DNA of 34,033 nucleotides from Chitinophagaceae bacterium (GCA_947472635.1 CANJDY010000002.1:1-34033); one strand, 5' to 3'. Positions 9,123-17,465 are shown, counted from the first letter of the stretch. Notes: generated from the letters alone by a model not told the origin. Made by a program: numbers and translations.

Positions 9123-9668
9123 ATGGCTTCATCTTTCAATATTTTAACAGATTGTTTAAAATCAGCTCCACTATACCCAAATAGGCTTCGGTTAAATATT
9201 GTTTGGGGAATTTTGATGGGAACCTTTGCTGTATTTTTCATATCCTGTAAATCCAACTCAACTATGCCAAACATTTCTACCCATGCATTTCGATTATTAC
9301 CAGGACAGGATTTGAAAGAAGCTATTCAAAAATTAGTAGTGCAAAAAAATATTAAGGCAGGCTGGATTAGTAGTTGTGCTGGCAGTCTTACCCAATACAA
9401 TATTCGTTTTGCCAACCAGCCTGAAGGCAGTTCAGATAGCGGTCATTTTGAAATAGTGAGCTTGACAGGTACGGTATCAGTCAATGGTTCCCATATCCAT
9501 ATCAGCATTAGTGATTCTACCGGAAAAACAATTGGCGGCCATTTACTGGAAGGCTGCAAAATATATACTACTGCTGAAATCGTACTGCTAAGTACTTCCG
9601 AAATTGTATTTAAAAGGGAAAAAGATGGAACAACTCCATGGGATGAATTGCAGATCACGGAAAAATAA
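9123..9668 (+). CDS. PPC/DUF296 domain protein with lipoprotein-like leader
   Basis: Residues from about the middle to the end form a PPC (plant and prokaryote conserved, DUF296) domain: HAFRLLPGQDLKEAIQK, then IKAGWISSCAGSL, then the SLTGTVSVNGSHIHISISD core with the conserved His pair, and GGHLLEGCKIYTTAEIVL. Elsewhere this domain is fused to AT-hooks in plant DNA-binding proteins, but many bacterial copies stand alone. Here the N-terminus holds a hydrophobic stretch (GILMGTFAVFFISC) ending in a near-lipobox, suggesting membrane anchoring. The ATG at 9123 is preferred over an upstream TTG at 9099. An ATG at 9204 or thereabouts is too close to the hydrophobic segment to be ruled out. The function is unknown. 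Confidence 0.72.
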   Translation: MASSFNILTDCLKSAPLYPNRLRLNIVWGILMGTFAVFFISCKSNSTMPNISTHAFRLLPGQDLKEAIQKLVVQKNIKAGWISSCAGSLTQYNIRFANQPEGSSDSGHFEIVSLTGTVSVNGSHIHISISDSTGKTIGGHLLEGCKIYTTAEIVLLSTSEIVFKREKDGTTPWDELQITEK

Positions 9669-9845
9669 TTTTGTTTGTACCTGCTTTTTGTGACTTTTTA
9701 TAGGATCCATTGACTAATTTCTATGAATGCATATATTGTTGACTATTTAACATACCACAATGAATCTACCTTCAGTAAGGTTATAAGGAAAGTTAATTCC
9801 GTAATTTTACCAACTTACATAACAATCGTTTAGGAGTAAAATAGT

Positions 9846-11960
9846 ATGAAATTTTTTCCGGAATCCGCTTTACAACAATTAGAATTTGAAAAGGTAAAGA
9901 CCTTATTAGCTGAATATTGTAAAACCGAATATGCCAAGGATAGGGCAGCCAATCTTCGTATCCATACCAAAAAAGAATTCATTGACCTAGAATTGAGGCA
10001 GAGCCATGAATATAAGCTACTGCTCCAAACGGGTATTTATTTCCCCAATGATTTCATATTAAATTTAACCAAAGAACTTAAATTATTGGGTATTTCGGGA
10101 GCCGTACTTTCAGGTGAGCAGTTTTTACATATTCGCCGACTGGCAGAAAATACAGGGAGCATATTCAGGTGGTTTGATAATGAAAGAAGGATTGCTTATC
10201 CAGCACTTTCTAAAGTGATTGAAAATACCTATTTTGAAAAATTAATAACGGTATTGATTGATGAGATACTAGATGAGTCGGGAAGTGTAAAAGACAGTGC
10301 TAGTGAAGCATTGGCAAGTATTCGGATGAACCTTTTTCGAAAAAGAAATGAGTTACGTCGAATATTTGATAAAATGATTACCAAGCTTAACAAGCTAGGA
10401 TACCTAGCAGATATAGAGGAAAGTTTCATTAATGGCAGAAGGGTATTAGCTGTTTATGCGGAGCAAAAGCGGATGATTAAGGGGATTTTACATGGTGAAA
10501 GTGATAGCCGTAGAACGACTTTCATTGAGCCAGAAGAAACTACTCAATTGAACAACGATGTTTTTTCGCTAGAAAATGAAGAGCGCAAAGAAGTATATAA
10601 AATTCTTCGCCAGTTAACCCAAACGATGAGTTCCTATGCACCCCTGCTAAAAACTTATCATGACACAGCGGGTACCTACGATTTTATTCATGCAAAAGCC
10701 AAATGGGCCATCCAGATGGGGGGTAATTATCCCAAAGTACATGATAAAGCGCATATCCATTTAATTCAGGCTTATCACCCTTTGTTGCTAATCTACAACA
10801 AGACTAACCAGAAGCCTACCATACCGATTAACCTTACCCTACATGATAAAAGCAGGATTTTAGTGATCAGCGGGCCCAATGCAGGAGGCAAAACGGTTAC
10901 GCTAAAAACAGTAGGTCTTTTGCAGTTAATGTTGCAAAGTGGTCTCCTAGTGCCTGTTCACCCGGATAGTGAGATGGGGATTTTTAAACAAATTATGATT
11001 CATATTGGTGATACCCAAAGCCTCGAATTTGAGTTGAGTACCTATTCTTCGCATTTGAAGAATATGAAACATTTTATGGAAAACGCCAATGGCAAAACTT
11101 TATTTTTCATTGATGAGTTAGGCAGTGGGAGTGACCCTAATTTAGGAGGGGCTTTTGCCGAAGTAATTATGGAGGAGCTTGCGCACAAACATTCTTTCGG
11201 CATTGTTACCACCCATTACTTGAATTTAAAGGTAATGGCCAATAAAGTACCCGGCATTATTAACGGAGCCATGCAATTTGATGAAACCAATTTATTACCC
11301 TTGTACAAATTAGTGGTAGGCAAACCAGGTAGTTCCTATACTTTTTCTATAGCCGAACGAATCGGCTTAGAAAAACGGTTGATCGAAAAAGCAAGAACAT
11401 TGGTAGATGAGGATCATTTTACACTAGATAAATTATTAAACCGAACAGAGCAAGATCTTCAAAAAATTGATCAGGACAAAAAGGAATTATACCAACTGTT
11501 GAAAGAAAATGAGCGACTGAAAAAGGAAATGCAGCAGGTATTGGATAAAGAAAAGCATTTACAAGAAGTAGAGCGTTTGAAATACCTGCATTTAGTCACA
11601 GAGGACAAACTTGCCTATCTGAAAGACATGGAACGCCGGTTAAAGGCAATGGTAATAGAGTGGCGCAAAACTGAGGACAAGGACAAAGTGGTAAAAATGA
11701 TCCATGCGCTATTATTCAACCAAAAAGAAAAAATGGTGAAGGATAAAAATGCTAAAAAAGGCAATGAAAAGTTCGTAGAAATAGGGGGCGAAATACAAAT
11801 AGGCGATAAAGTGAGGATGAAACAGAACCGCCAGGTAGGAATTGTAAAAGAAATTAGAGGAAAAAAATGTGTATTGCAAGTGGGTGTAATGCCTATCACT
11901 GTTGACTTAAAGGATTTGGTAGTGGTAAAAGACAAGGATTCGGAACAAATAATTTTGTAA
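9846..11960 (+). CDS. mutS2: MutS2 family ATPase lacking an Smr domain
   Basis: MutS homologue of 704 residues. Blocks in order: a helical N-terminal core (1-330) with the MutS2-typical RRTTFIEPEE near 222-231; the ATPase with Walker A GPNAGGKT (343-350), signature region STYSSHLKNM (398-407), Walker B FFIDELGSGSDP (420-431) and TTHY (455-458); a long charged coiled coil (about 505-625); and a C-terminal beta segment (about 645-700, GDKVRMKQNRQVGIVKEI). Known MutS2 proteins resolve recombination intermediates or act on collided ribosomes (RqcU) and usually end in an Smr nuclease/RNA-binding domain, which is absent here; the stop is followed by the tRNA-Ser promoter, not a broken Smr. The function could therefore differ from Smr-bearing MutS2. 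Confidence 0.92.
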   Translation: MKFFPESALQQLEFEKVKTLLAEYCKTEYAKDRAANLRIHTKKEFIDLELRQSHEYKLLLQTGIYFPNDFILNLTKELKLLGISGAVLSGEQFLHIRRLAENTGSIFRWFDNERRIAYPALSKVIENTYFEKLITVLIDEILDESGSVKDSASEALASIRMNLFRKRNELRRIFDKMITKLNKLGYLADIEESFINGRRVLAVYAEQKRMIKGILHGESDSRRTTFIEPEETTQLNNDVFSLENEERKEVYKILRQLTQTMSSYAPLLKTYHDTAGTYDFIHAKAKWAIQMGGNYPKVHDKAHIHLIQAYHPLLLIYNKTNQKPTIPINLTLHDKSRILVISGPNAGGKTVTLKTVGLLQLMLQSGLLVPVHPDSEMGIFKQIMIHIGDTQSLEFELSTYSSHLKNMKHFMENANGKTLFFIDELGSGSDPNLGGAFAEVIMEELAHKHSFGIVTTHYLNLKVMANKVPGIINGAMQFDETNLLPLYKLVVGKPGSSYTFSIAERIGLEKRLIEKARTLVDEDHFTLDKLLNRTEQDLQKIDQDKKELYQLLKENERLKKEMQQVLDKEKHLQEVERLKYLHLVTEDKLAYLKDMERRLKAMVIEWRKTEDKDKVVKMIHALLFNQKEKMVKDKNAKKGNEKFVEIGGEIQIGDKVRMKQNRQVGIVKEIRGKKCVLQVGVMPITVDLKDLVVVKDKDSEQIIL

Positions 11961-11964
11961 AAAT

Positions 11965-11996
11965 TTTGGCTTAAAATTTTTCAACCCGTACTTTTG
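11965..11996 (+). promoter_or_regulatory. Bacteroidota promoter of tRNA-Ser
   Basis: TTTG at 11965-11968 and TACTTTTG at 11989-11996, separated by 20 nt, are exact matches to the Bacteroidota -33 and -7 consensus boxes. The tRNA begins only 4 nt after the -7 box, so transcription would start at or next to the mature 5' end, giving almost no 5' leader. The boxes lie just after the mutS2 stop codon. Confidence 0.65.
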
Positions 11997-12000
11997 CGCC

Positions 12001-12088
12001 GGAGAGTTGGCAGAGCGGTCGATTGCGGCAGTCTTGAAAACTGTTGACTGTTACAGGTCCTGGGGTTCGAATCCCTAACTCTCCGCCA
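12001..12088 (+). tRNA. tRNA-Ser (anticodon TGA), CCA encoded
   Basis: Class II tRNA of 88 nt. The acceptor arms GGAGAGT (12001-12007) and ACTCTCC (12078-12084) pair perfectly, followed by G and an encoded CCA. The anticodon stem GCAGT/ACTGT surrounds a CTTGAAA loop with anticodon TGA at 12035-12037. The T arm reads GGGGTTCGAATCCC. The extra-long variable region fits serine. Confidence 0.96.
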
Positions 12089-12096
12089 CTTATTAG

Positions 12097-12131
12097 TGCA
12101 AACAGTTGTTTATCAATTGTTTGCATTTTTT
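12097..12131 (+). terminator. Rho-independent terminator of tRNA-Ser
   Basis: Stem TGCAAACAGTTG (12097-12108) pairs with CAATTGTTTGCA (12114-12125) with one G-T wobble, a five-base loop, and is followed by a run of T. It lies 9 nt after the tRNA. Confidence 0.85.
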
Positions 12132-12337
12132 GTTGGTAGGGGGGCGTAAATTAGGGCTACTACTGCGTTTCCAGAATAAAATTCCTATTCGGACCTTTTT
12201 TTCTAAATTGATAATTTGACAGCATTTTTCAAAAGAACAATCCAAATTAATAAAGGGAACCAATGGCTATTTTCTATTTTAATTTTACATACTACTGCAA
12301 TGATTATCTACCCTTAATGGTATTTTTAAGTGTATCT

Positions 12338-12365
12338 AAAAACCTATTTTTTTTAGGTTTTTTTT
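12338..12365 (+). terminator. Terminator-like hairpin in the gap
   Basis: AAAAACCTA (12338-12346) and TAGGTTTTT (12354-12362) form a stem around a seven-T loop, followed by more T. With no gene ending before it, it may back up the tRNA terminator, end an unrecognised small RNA, or work in the reverse direction. Confidence 0.45.
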
Positions 12366-12401
12366 CAAAAATGGCAGTATACTACTAATAAACTATTCAG
12401 C

Positions 12402-12488
12402 TGATTGTTGTTAAAAGAGGGGAAATGGTTGTCAAATAGCTAGAAGTAGTTGTTAAAATGCTAGAATTGATTGTTGATTTAAAGGAAT
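12402..12488. repeat. Degenerate 21-nt tandem repeat, heptad-coding pattern with internal stop
   Basis: Four tandem units begin at 12402 (24 nt), 12426, 12447 and 12468 (21 nt each); the units open with TGATTGTTG, TGGTTGTCA, TAGTTGTTA and TGATTGTTG and share a later CTAGAA-like segment in the middle copies. In one frame they read as seven-residue units such as LEVVVKM and LELIVDL, as in coiled-coil heptads, but the frame is cut by TAG at 12437-12439 and lacks a good start. It may be a decayed repeat gene or a noncoding repeat. Confidence 0.55.
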
Positions 12489-12684
12489 TGGAATATTGGC
12501 TTTTAATTGAAAGTGTTTAATTAGTAATATTGTTTGAATAAAAGAATAACATTGTTTTGAAATTCTTTGCAAGTTGGGGTTTAAAATATCGCCTGCAATT
12601 ATTTATTATATAAGCAAAATTCGCTTGACCAGTTAATTCATTTTAATTTTTTATTTAGTTTTTTTAATATATGTTAATTTCCTA

Positions 12685-13251
12685 ATGAAAAATCTATTAA
12701 CAGCATCCTGGAGCAAACGCTTTTACTTTCAATCTGTTTCCCTCTCAATGGTACCGATATTATTGGGTATATCATCTTTCGCTCAAACAACTGCCCCCTA
12801 TGCAGTCAATATTGGAGGTAACTTATTTTCAAACGGACAATATAATTTTGAGTGGAGTGTAGGTGAATCTGCCGCTATTACCACGATGAGTAATAGTAAT
12901 TTACTGGTCACCAACGGACTATTGCAATACAATGTAGAAAATCAGCCGGAAACGAATCTGATAGCCTCCTTTTTGCCCAATGAAATAAGGGTTTACCCCA
13001 ATCCAGTGAAAAATATATTAGACATCAATATACTGCATACCAATAAGGGTAAGCATCAGATCGAGTTATTGGATGCCAAAGGTATTAAGATCAAGGAAGT
13101 TCAATTGGTATATGACGGAATGGGAGCCCTGGAAAGCTGGAACCTTAGCGGATTGCCAGCGGGGCAATATTTTTTAAACATACGCCAAACGGATGCGGTT
13201 ACCGGAAGGCTGGTGAAGAATGGAGCGTTTAAGATACTGAAGGTAAAATGA
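12685..13251 (+). CDS. Small T9SS type A sorting-domain protein
   Basis: Protein of 188 residues with an N-terminal signal peptide (cleavage near SSFAQ, residue 34), a short central segment (about 35-90: NGQYNFEWSVGESAAITTM and VTNGLLQYN) and a C-terminal type A T9SS sorting domain (about 100-188) opening with IRVYPNPVKNILDINI and containing LSGLPAGQYFLNI. The sorting domain directs export through the outer membrane by the type IX system and is usually cleaved by PorU on surface attachment. There is little mature protein left between signal and sorting domain, so it may be a small surface anchor or partner. The large fibre gene starts 128 nt downstream on the same strand, which suggests that the two act together; this link is inference. 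Confidence 0.88.
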   Translation: MKNLLTASWSKRFYFQSVSLSMVPILLGISSFAQTTAPYAVNIGGNLFSNGQYNFEWSVGESAAITTMSNSNLLVTNGLLQYNVENQPETNLIASFLPNEIRVYPNPVKNILDINILHTNKGKHQIELLDAKGIKIKEVQLVYDGMGALESWNLSGLPAGQYFLNIRQTDAVTGRLVKNGAFKILKVK

Positions 13252-13333
13252 CAATTTATAACTGCTAACTAGTTAATTGAAAACTGAAAGTCCATAATTG
13301 ATAAATGAATAATGGATAGATGAAAAGGGTTCT

Positions 13334-13372
13334 CCTAAACATCTAAACCTCTAAACTCTAAACCCCTAATCC
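13334..13372. repeat. CTAAAC-rich low-complexity tract
   Basis: Repeated CTAAAC-like words (CCTAAAC, TCTAAACC, TCTAAACT, CTAAACCCC) lie just before the fibre gene start at 13380. Strand-biased C/A-rich composition unlike the surrounding DNA. It could be in the mRNA leader; no function can be assigned. Confidence 0.5.
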
Positions 13373-13379
13373 AATAACC

Positions 13380-16300
13380 ATGTCCCAAAAAATTCTTAGA
13401 TCGAACAAATTATTTTTGCTTATAACAATGTTGGCAATTGGTTTTAACGGTTTTGCACAAGCACCCAATTTATTGAACTACCAAGGGGTTGCCCGAAATG
13501 CTGTGGGGAATCCGCTTCCCAATCAGACGATGAATCTTCGATTGTCGGTACATAGTCTTTCGGCTTCGGGTATAGTAGTTTATTCAGAAATACGCAGTAT
13601 AAAAACCAATTTGGGTGGATTATTTTCCGTACAGATCGGAAGTGCAGGTACTACCAGTTCTACGGGAACTATCAGTGGTGTTAGCTGGCAAGTGGGAGAA
13701 AAGTATTTACAGGTGGAAATTGACCCTTCTTCCAATAGTAATTATATCAATATGGGTACTGTTCAACTCGTAAGTGTACCCTATGCGCTTGGAGCAGTAA
13801 CGGCAACTAACCTTGCAGGACTAACTTCTACCGTAGCTACATTAAATAACCAAAGCGGTACTAATACAGGGGATAATTCACCTAATAGTTTGTATTCGGG
13901 ATTGGTTACTAATGCAACGCATACGGGAGATGCTACGGGCAGCAGTGTTATAACTGTAAAAGGAATTAATGGTAAGTTGATGAGTAGCTTGGCAACAGGA
14001 ATAGTAAAAAATACTACCACTACTGGAATTCCAAGTATTGCAGTAGCGGACGATTTCCCAACGCTTAACCAAAACACGACTGGTAATGCTGCTACAGTAA
14101 CTACTAATGCAAACTTAACAGGAGTTGTAACAAGCTTTGGGAACGTAACATCCATAGCAAATGGAGCTATCACCAACGAAATGTTAACCAGTATAAGTAA
14201 ATCCAGAGTGGGGCTAGAATTTGTAAATAATACAAGTGATGAATTAAAACCCATCAGTACTGCAACGAAATCAGCATTAGATTTAAAATCCAACTCAGTT
14301 GATGTAACTACCAGTCTTGCTTTAAAAGCCAACTCAGCTGATGTAACTACCAGCCTTGCTTTAAAAGCTAACTTAGCTGATGTAGCTACTAGTCTTGCTT
14401 TAAAATCCAACTCAGCTGATGTAACTACCAGTCTTGATTTAAAAGCCAACTCAGCTGATGTAACTACTAGTCTTGCCCTAAAAGCCAATTTACAGTCACC
14501 TTTATTTGTTACGCCCGCTTTAGGTACTCCAGCCTCTGGAATTGCAACTAATATGACAGGGTTACCGTTAACAACTGGTGTAACAGGAATTTTACCTGTA
14601 GCAAATGGCGGAACTGGAATAGCTACTTTAACAGGTTATATCAAAGGAAATGGAACAGCCGCATTTACAAGTTCGAGTACAATTCCTGTTTCAGATGTAA
14701 CGGGTAGTGTTATTAAAGTAAATGGGGTATCGCCTATTAATGGAAATGTCACGACTGCATTATCAAATGTTGCTACGGGTATATATATCGCTAGGCCAAT
14801 TTCTGCAGGAACAAGTGGAAACATGTATGTAGTTTCTGGAGATGGAACAGTTGCTAACAACGGAAGAACATTTATTAGTGATGGAACTAATTGGTTAGAG
14901 ATTACTTCTAATCAAGCAGCTACCGATGCGCGCTATGTACTCTATACTGGTGCTACTGGAGCAGTTAATCTGGGTGCTTATGATTTAAGAGTCAACGGAT
15001 TAACAGTAGGTAAAGGTATTGGTAGTGCTGTAACAAGCAATACCGCCATTGGCTCGAGTGTGTTAGCCGCTAATACATCTGGTTCCAATAACACAGCCAT
15101 TGGCTGGAGTGTTTTAGCAGCTAATACTTCTGGTTTAAATAACACAGCCATTGGCTCGAGTGTGTTAGCCGCTAATACATCTGGTTCAAATAACACAGTA
15201 GTTGGATATCGAGGTTTAGCTGCCAATACAACAGGGCAAAGTAATTCTGCAATTGGAGCAAGTGCTTTAATTGCCAACACAACAGGTGGAAATAATACAG
15301 CTATTGGAGTAAATGCTTTAATTGCCAATACAACAGGAAGTGCCAATATAGCAATTGGAACTAGTGGATTAGCTGTTAATACAACAGGAGGATGGAATAC
15401 GGCTTTAGGAAATGGTACTTTATCAAAAAACACAACTGGTAATTACAATACTGGTGTTGGTTGGAAAACATTACTTAGTAATGAAACGGGAACAAATAAC
15501 ACCGCTCTTGGATACTTTGCTGATGTTTCAACTATTAATTTAACGAATGCAACTGCACTTGGCTCTAATGCAATTGTAACAGCAAGTAATACAATTCAAT
15601 TAGGAGATCTAAATATTGTAAATGTAAAAACCAGTGGAGCGATAACAAGTTCCAATTCGGGAACATCATCACTTGCAGGAAAATTAGTAACCGGTACTAA
15701 TACTGCAACAGCTTCATCAGCTGTATTAGAAGCAAATTCAACTACGCAAGGTTTTTTACCACCTCGGTTGACCTATGCACAAAAAACAGCAATATCTAGT
15801 CCGGTTGCAGGACTTACACTATGGTGTATTGATTGTGGTGCATCTGGCGAAATGCAAGTATACAATGGAACAGCTTGGACAAATTTTTCAGGCGCAGCAG
15901 GCGCAGCTTTAGTAGCTGTACCGGGTGTTACTTTAGCTACTATGCCTGACGCAAATGTTCAATTTGACAACAGTAATTATGGAGTATATAAAGGAGTTTT
16001 CGTTGGGTCAAGTGGAACAATCGTGATTAATTTAAATAATAACGGAGCAATTACTGCAACAGCAATTATTGATCATGTAAGATTTGATTTCACCACAACA
16101 GATGTTATAACGCTAGGTCAGGCAAGTACTATTCATTTTGTTAGTGGAGTAAATTCATTTACTTATTCAGTGAATGCATCTGGGGCAAATCCAACTTTTA
16201 GTAATATAATTCTTCCAGGCCATGTACAACCCAATATAAGTGTAGCTAAGGAAACTTCTAGCAACTTAGTGGTATGTTTGGAAGGAACCTATACAACCAC

Positions 16301-16565
16301 ATCCGGTCCTGCTGATCATGGCACATGGAACTTTATTGTTACAGGTACTCAAATGGCAGGTATCGGATATAGCACTTCCGGTAATTCTCAACTTACATTG
16401 ACCGGTACTGTAGTCAATAATATTCTCAATGGAACTGCTACTCCTCCTCCTCCCAATTCTATAGCTACAGCAACAGGTTCGTTTAATGGTGCTAATTCTT
16501 CAGGAACATGGTCAAATACAGGAACTGGCCAAACCGGTACTTGGACAGCAACTAGAACATTCTAA
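13380..16565 (+). CDS. Repeat-built, tail-fibre-like exported protein
   Basis: Protein of 1061 residues. A signal peptide ends at about GFAQ (27). Residues 28-140 are the Bacteroidota N-terminal block seen before fibre repeats ([27 protein letters not shown]). Residues 305-369 are five 13-residue units of the [13 protein letters not shown] type, as in trimeric fibre stalks, then a phage-tail-fibre-like stretch ([19 protein letters not shown], about 375-410). Residues 556-742 hold eleven 17-residue units AIGxxxLxxNTTGxxNT, resembling YadA-type or phage head beta-rolls. A linker ([29 protein letters not shown], about 795-840) and a C-terminal domain rich in GTW ([19 protein letters not shown]) follow. 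No T9SS domain is present. Likely an extracellular fibrous adhesin-like protein; function inferred only from architecture. Confidence 0.85.
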   Translation: MSQKILRSNKLFLLITMLAIGFNGFAQAPNLLNYQGVARNAVGNPLPNQTMNLRLSVHSLSASGIVVYSEIRSIKTNLGGLFSVQIGSAGTTSSTGTISGVSWQVGEKYLQVEIDPSSNSNYINMGTVQLVSVPYALGAVTATNLAGLTSTVATLNNQSGTNTGDNSPNSLYSGLVTNATHTGDATGSSVITVKGINGKLMSSLATGIVKNTTTTGIPSIAVADDFPTLNQNTTGNAATVTTNANLTGVVTSFGNVTSIANGAITNEMLTSISKSRVGLEFVNNTSDELKPISTATKSALDLKSNSVDVTTSLALKANSADVTTSLALKANLADVATSLALKSNSADVTTSLDLKANSADVTTSLALKANLQSPLFVTPALGTPASGIATNMTGLPLTTGVTGILPVANGGTGIATLTGYIKGNGTAAFTSSSTIPVSDVTGSVIKVNGVSPINGNVTTALSNVATGIYIARPISAGTSGNMYVVSGDGTVANNGRTFISDGTNWLEITSNQAATDARYVLYTGATGAVNLGAYDLRVNGLTVGKGIGSAVTSNTAIGSSVLAANTSGSNNTAIGWSVLAANTSGLNNTAIGSSVLAANTSGSNNTVVGYRGLAANTTGQSNSAIGASALIANTTGGNNTAIGVNALIANTTGSANIAIGTSGLAVNTTGGWNTALGNGTLSKNTTGNYNTGVGWKTLLSNETGTNNTALGYFADVSTINLTNATALGSNAIVTASNTIQLGDLNIVNVKTSGAITSSNSGTSSLAGKLVTGTNTATASSAVLEANSTTQGFLPPRLTYAQKTAISSPVAGLTLWCIDCGASGEMQVYNGTAWTNFSGAAGAALVAVPGVTLATMPDANVQFDNSNYGVYKGVFVGSSGTIVINLNNNGAITATAIIDHVRFDFTTTDVITLGQASTIHFVSGVNSFTYSVNASGANPTFSNIILPGHVQPNISVAKETSSNLVVCLEGTYTTTSGPADHGTWNFIVTGTQMAGIGYSTSGNSQLTLTGTVVNNILNGTATPPPPNSIATATGSFNGANSSGTWSNTGTGQTGTWTATRTF
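14292..14486 (+). repeat. Five 39-nt tandem repeats in the fibre gene (stalk)
   Basis: Five head-to-tail units of 39 nt begin at 14292, 14331, 14370, 14409 and 14448. Each encodes 13 residues of the form [13 protein letters not shown]. The DNA units differ at only a few positions (for example the unit at 14370 carries GTAGCTACT where others carry GTAACTACC), indicating recent expansion. Confidence 0.92.
15045..15605 (+). repeat. Eleven 51-nt tandem units in the fibre gene (head)
   Basis: Units of 51 nt encode 17 residues, consensus AIGxxxLxxNTTGxxNT. The units at 15045-15095 and 15147-15197 differ by a single base while the one between them differs at several, which points to a recent duplication or conversion of a 102-nt block. 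The later units are more diverged and the last two are partial matches. Confidence 0.9.
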
Positions 16566-16619
16566 AACTAATAATAATTTATATCCCTATTGTAAACCAA
16601 CCATCAATTTGAAAATTAA

Positions 16620-16655
16620 AAAATCCCAGTACTCAAAAGGTACTGGGATTTTTTT
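16620..16655. terminator. Bidirectional terminator between fibre and SGNH genes
   Basis: Stem AATCCCAGTAC (16622-16632) pairs perfectly with GTACTGGGATT (16640-16650) around the loop TCAAAAG, with a T-run after it and an A-run before it. It serves the plus-strand fibre gene and, in reverse, the convergent SGNH gene. Confidence 0.9.
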
Positions 16656-16688
16656 AATGGATAAAATAGAAAATTAAACAATGGTATT

Positions 16689-17465
16689 TTACCTAATAAA
16701 TCTAAGTTTTTTGCTTACTTGTTTCATCCATTCCCTTGCCATCAGTTCGTGCCCGGCAGGCATTGGATGAATGCCATCCCAAATCCAATAATCAGCCGGG
16801 GCATTGTTTACAGCCTTATCAAATGCTTTTTGATAAGGAATAAAAATTGCATTGAATTCCACACTCAATTGTTTAGCGATAGCTTGACGTTTGGTTATTT
16901 CTACTGAAAACTCTTCCCATCTTTCTGTTATTTTGCCCACCGGAAGTATAAAAGGTTCACCAATCACCAGTTGAATATTGGGTAATTGAAGGGTAGTTTG
17001 TTGCAGTAATTGCCTGTAATCCTGCTCGTATTGTGCCGCTGTAAAATGTGTATTACCATCCAAAAAAGCGCTAAGGTCATTCACGCCGATTAAAATACTA
17101 AGCAGATCGGGCTTCAATTCAATCGCATCAGTTTTCCACCTTGCTGCCAGGTCAGGCACCTTGTTTCCACTTATTCCCCGATTAAAAAAATGAAATTCCT
17201 TTTTGGGAAAATCATACCAAAGTTTACTTGCTACAATAAACTGGTATCCATGCCCCATAACATGATTCCAATCTTTATTGCGGGTTCGATTGCCATCAGT
17301 GATGGAATCGCCCTGAAATAAAAAAGTAAAGCCTTTCCCCTCCGTATTATCATAATCATACAATGTAATGGCAGATAATCGATCTGGAGCAATTGAAGCG
17401 ATTGTGCCCATGCTGGCAATTTGTTGTAAGAAATATCTTCGTTTACTATATTTCATTTTAACCAT
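16689..17465 (-). CDS. SGNH/GDSL hydrolase with Tat-like signal
   Basis: Esterase-type hydrolase of 258 residues. Catalytic blocks are all present: Ser54 in FQGDSITDG, Gly100 in NRGISGN, Asn129 in LIGVNDL, and the Asp230-x-x-His233 pair in WDGIHPMPAGH. These define the SGNH family, which deacylates sugars, lipids or polysaccharides. The N-terminus KYSKRRYFLQQIASMG fits a twin-arginine signal (RR-x-F-L), implying export in a folded state. A second ATG at 17456 (MKYSKRR) is equally possible as the start. It stands alone between the fibre gene and amt; with a Tat signal, a carbohydrate esterase role is plausible but not shown. Confidence 0.86.
   Translation of the reverse strand: MVKMKYSKRRYFLQQIASMGTIASIAPDRLSAITLYDYDNTEGKGFTFLFQGDSITDGNRTRNKDWNHVMGHGYQFIVASKLWYDFPKKEFHFFNRGISGNKVPDLAARWKTDAIELKPDLLSILIGVNDLSAFLDGNTHFTAAQYEQDYRQLLQQTTLQLPNIQLVIGEPFILPVGKITERWEEFSVEITKRQAIAKQLSVEFNAIFIPYQKAFDKAVNNAPADYWIWDGIHPMPAGHELMAREWMKQVSKKLRFIR

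Larger units (their letters stand above)
12132..12684. other. Long intergenic region with hairpin and degenerate 21-nt repeat
   Basis: Between the tRNA terminator and the T9SS gene there are about 550 bp with no convincing gene. Contents: a hairpin with T-run at 12338-12365, a 21-nt imperfect repeat at 12402-12488, and AT-rich sequence before the next start. A 41-codon hydrophobic reading frame from 12263 crosses the hairpin and is not credible. Confidence 0.6.

Noticed and set aside
12263..12388. 41-codon hydrophobic reading frame
   Set aside because: It runs through a terminator-like hairpin, is low-complexity and has no recognisable family.
13781..14488. Long minus-strand open frame (235 codons) inside the fibre gene
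   Set aside because: It arises from the in-frame tandem repeats read backwards, has a repetitive valine/leucine-rich translation, and the plus-strand gene has signal peptide and domain evidence.
14978..15433. Minus-strand open frame across the head repeats
   Set aside because: Same cause: antisense of the 51-nt repeats; no independent start signal or family match.
14292..15605. CRISPR-like appearance of regular repeats
   Set aside because: The repeats are head-to-tail with no unique spacers, keep one reading frame, and encode repeat protein units; no cas genes nearby.
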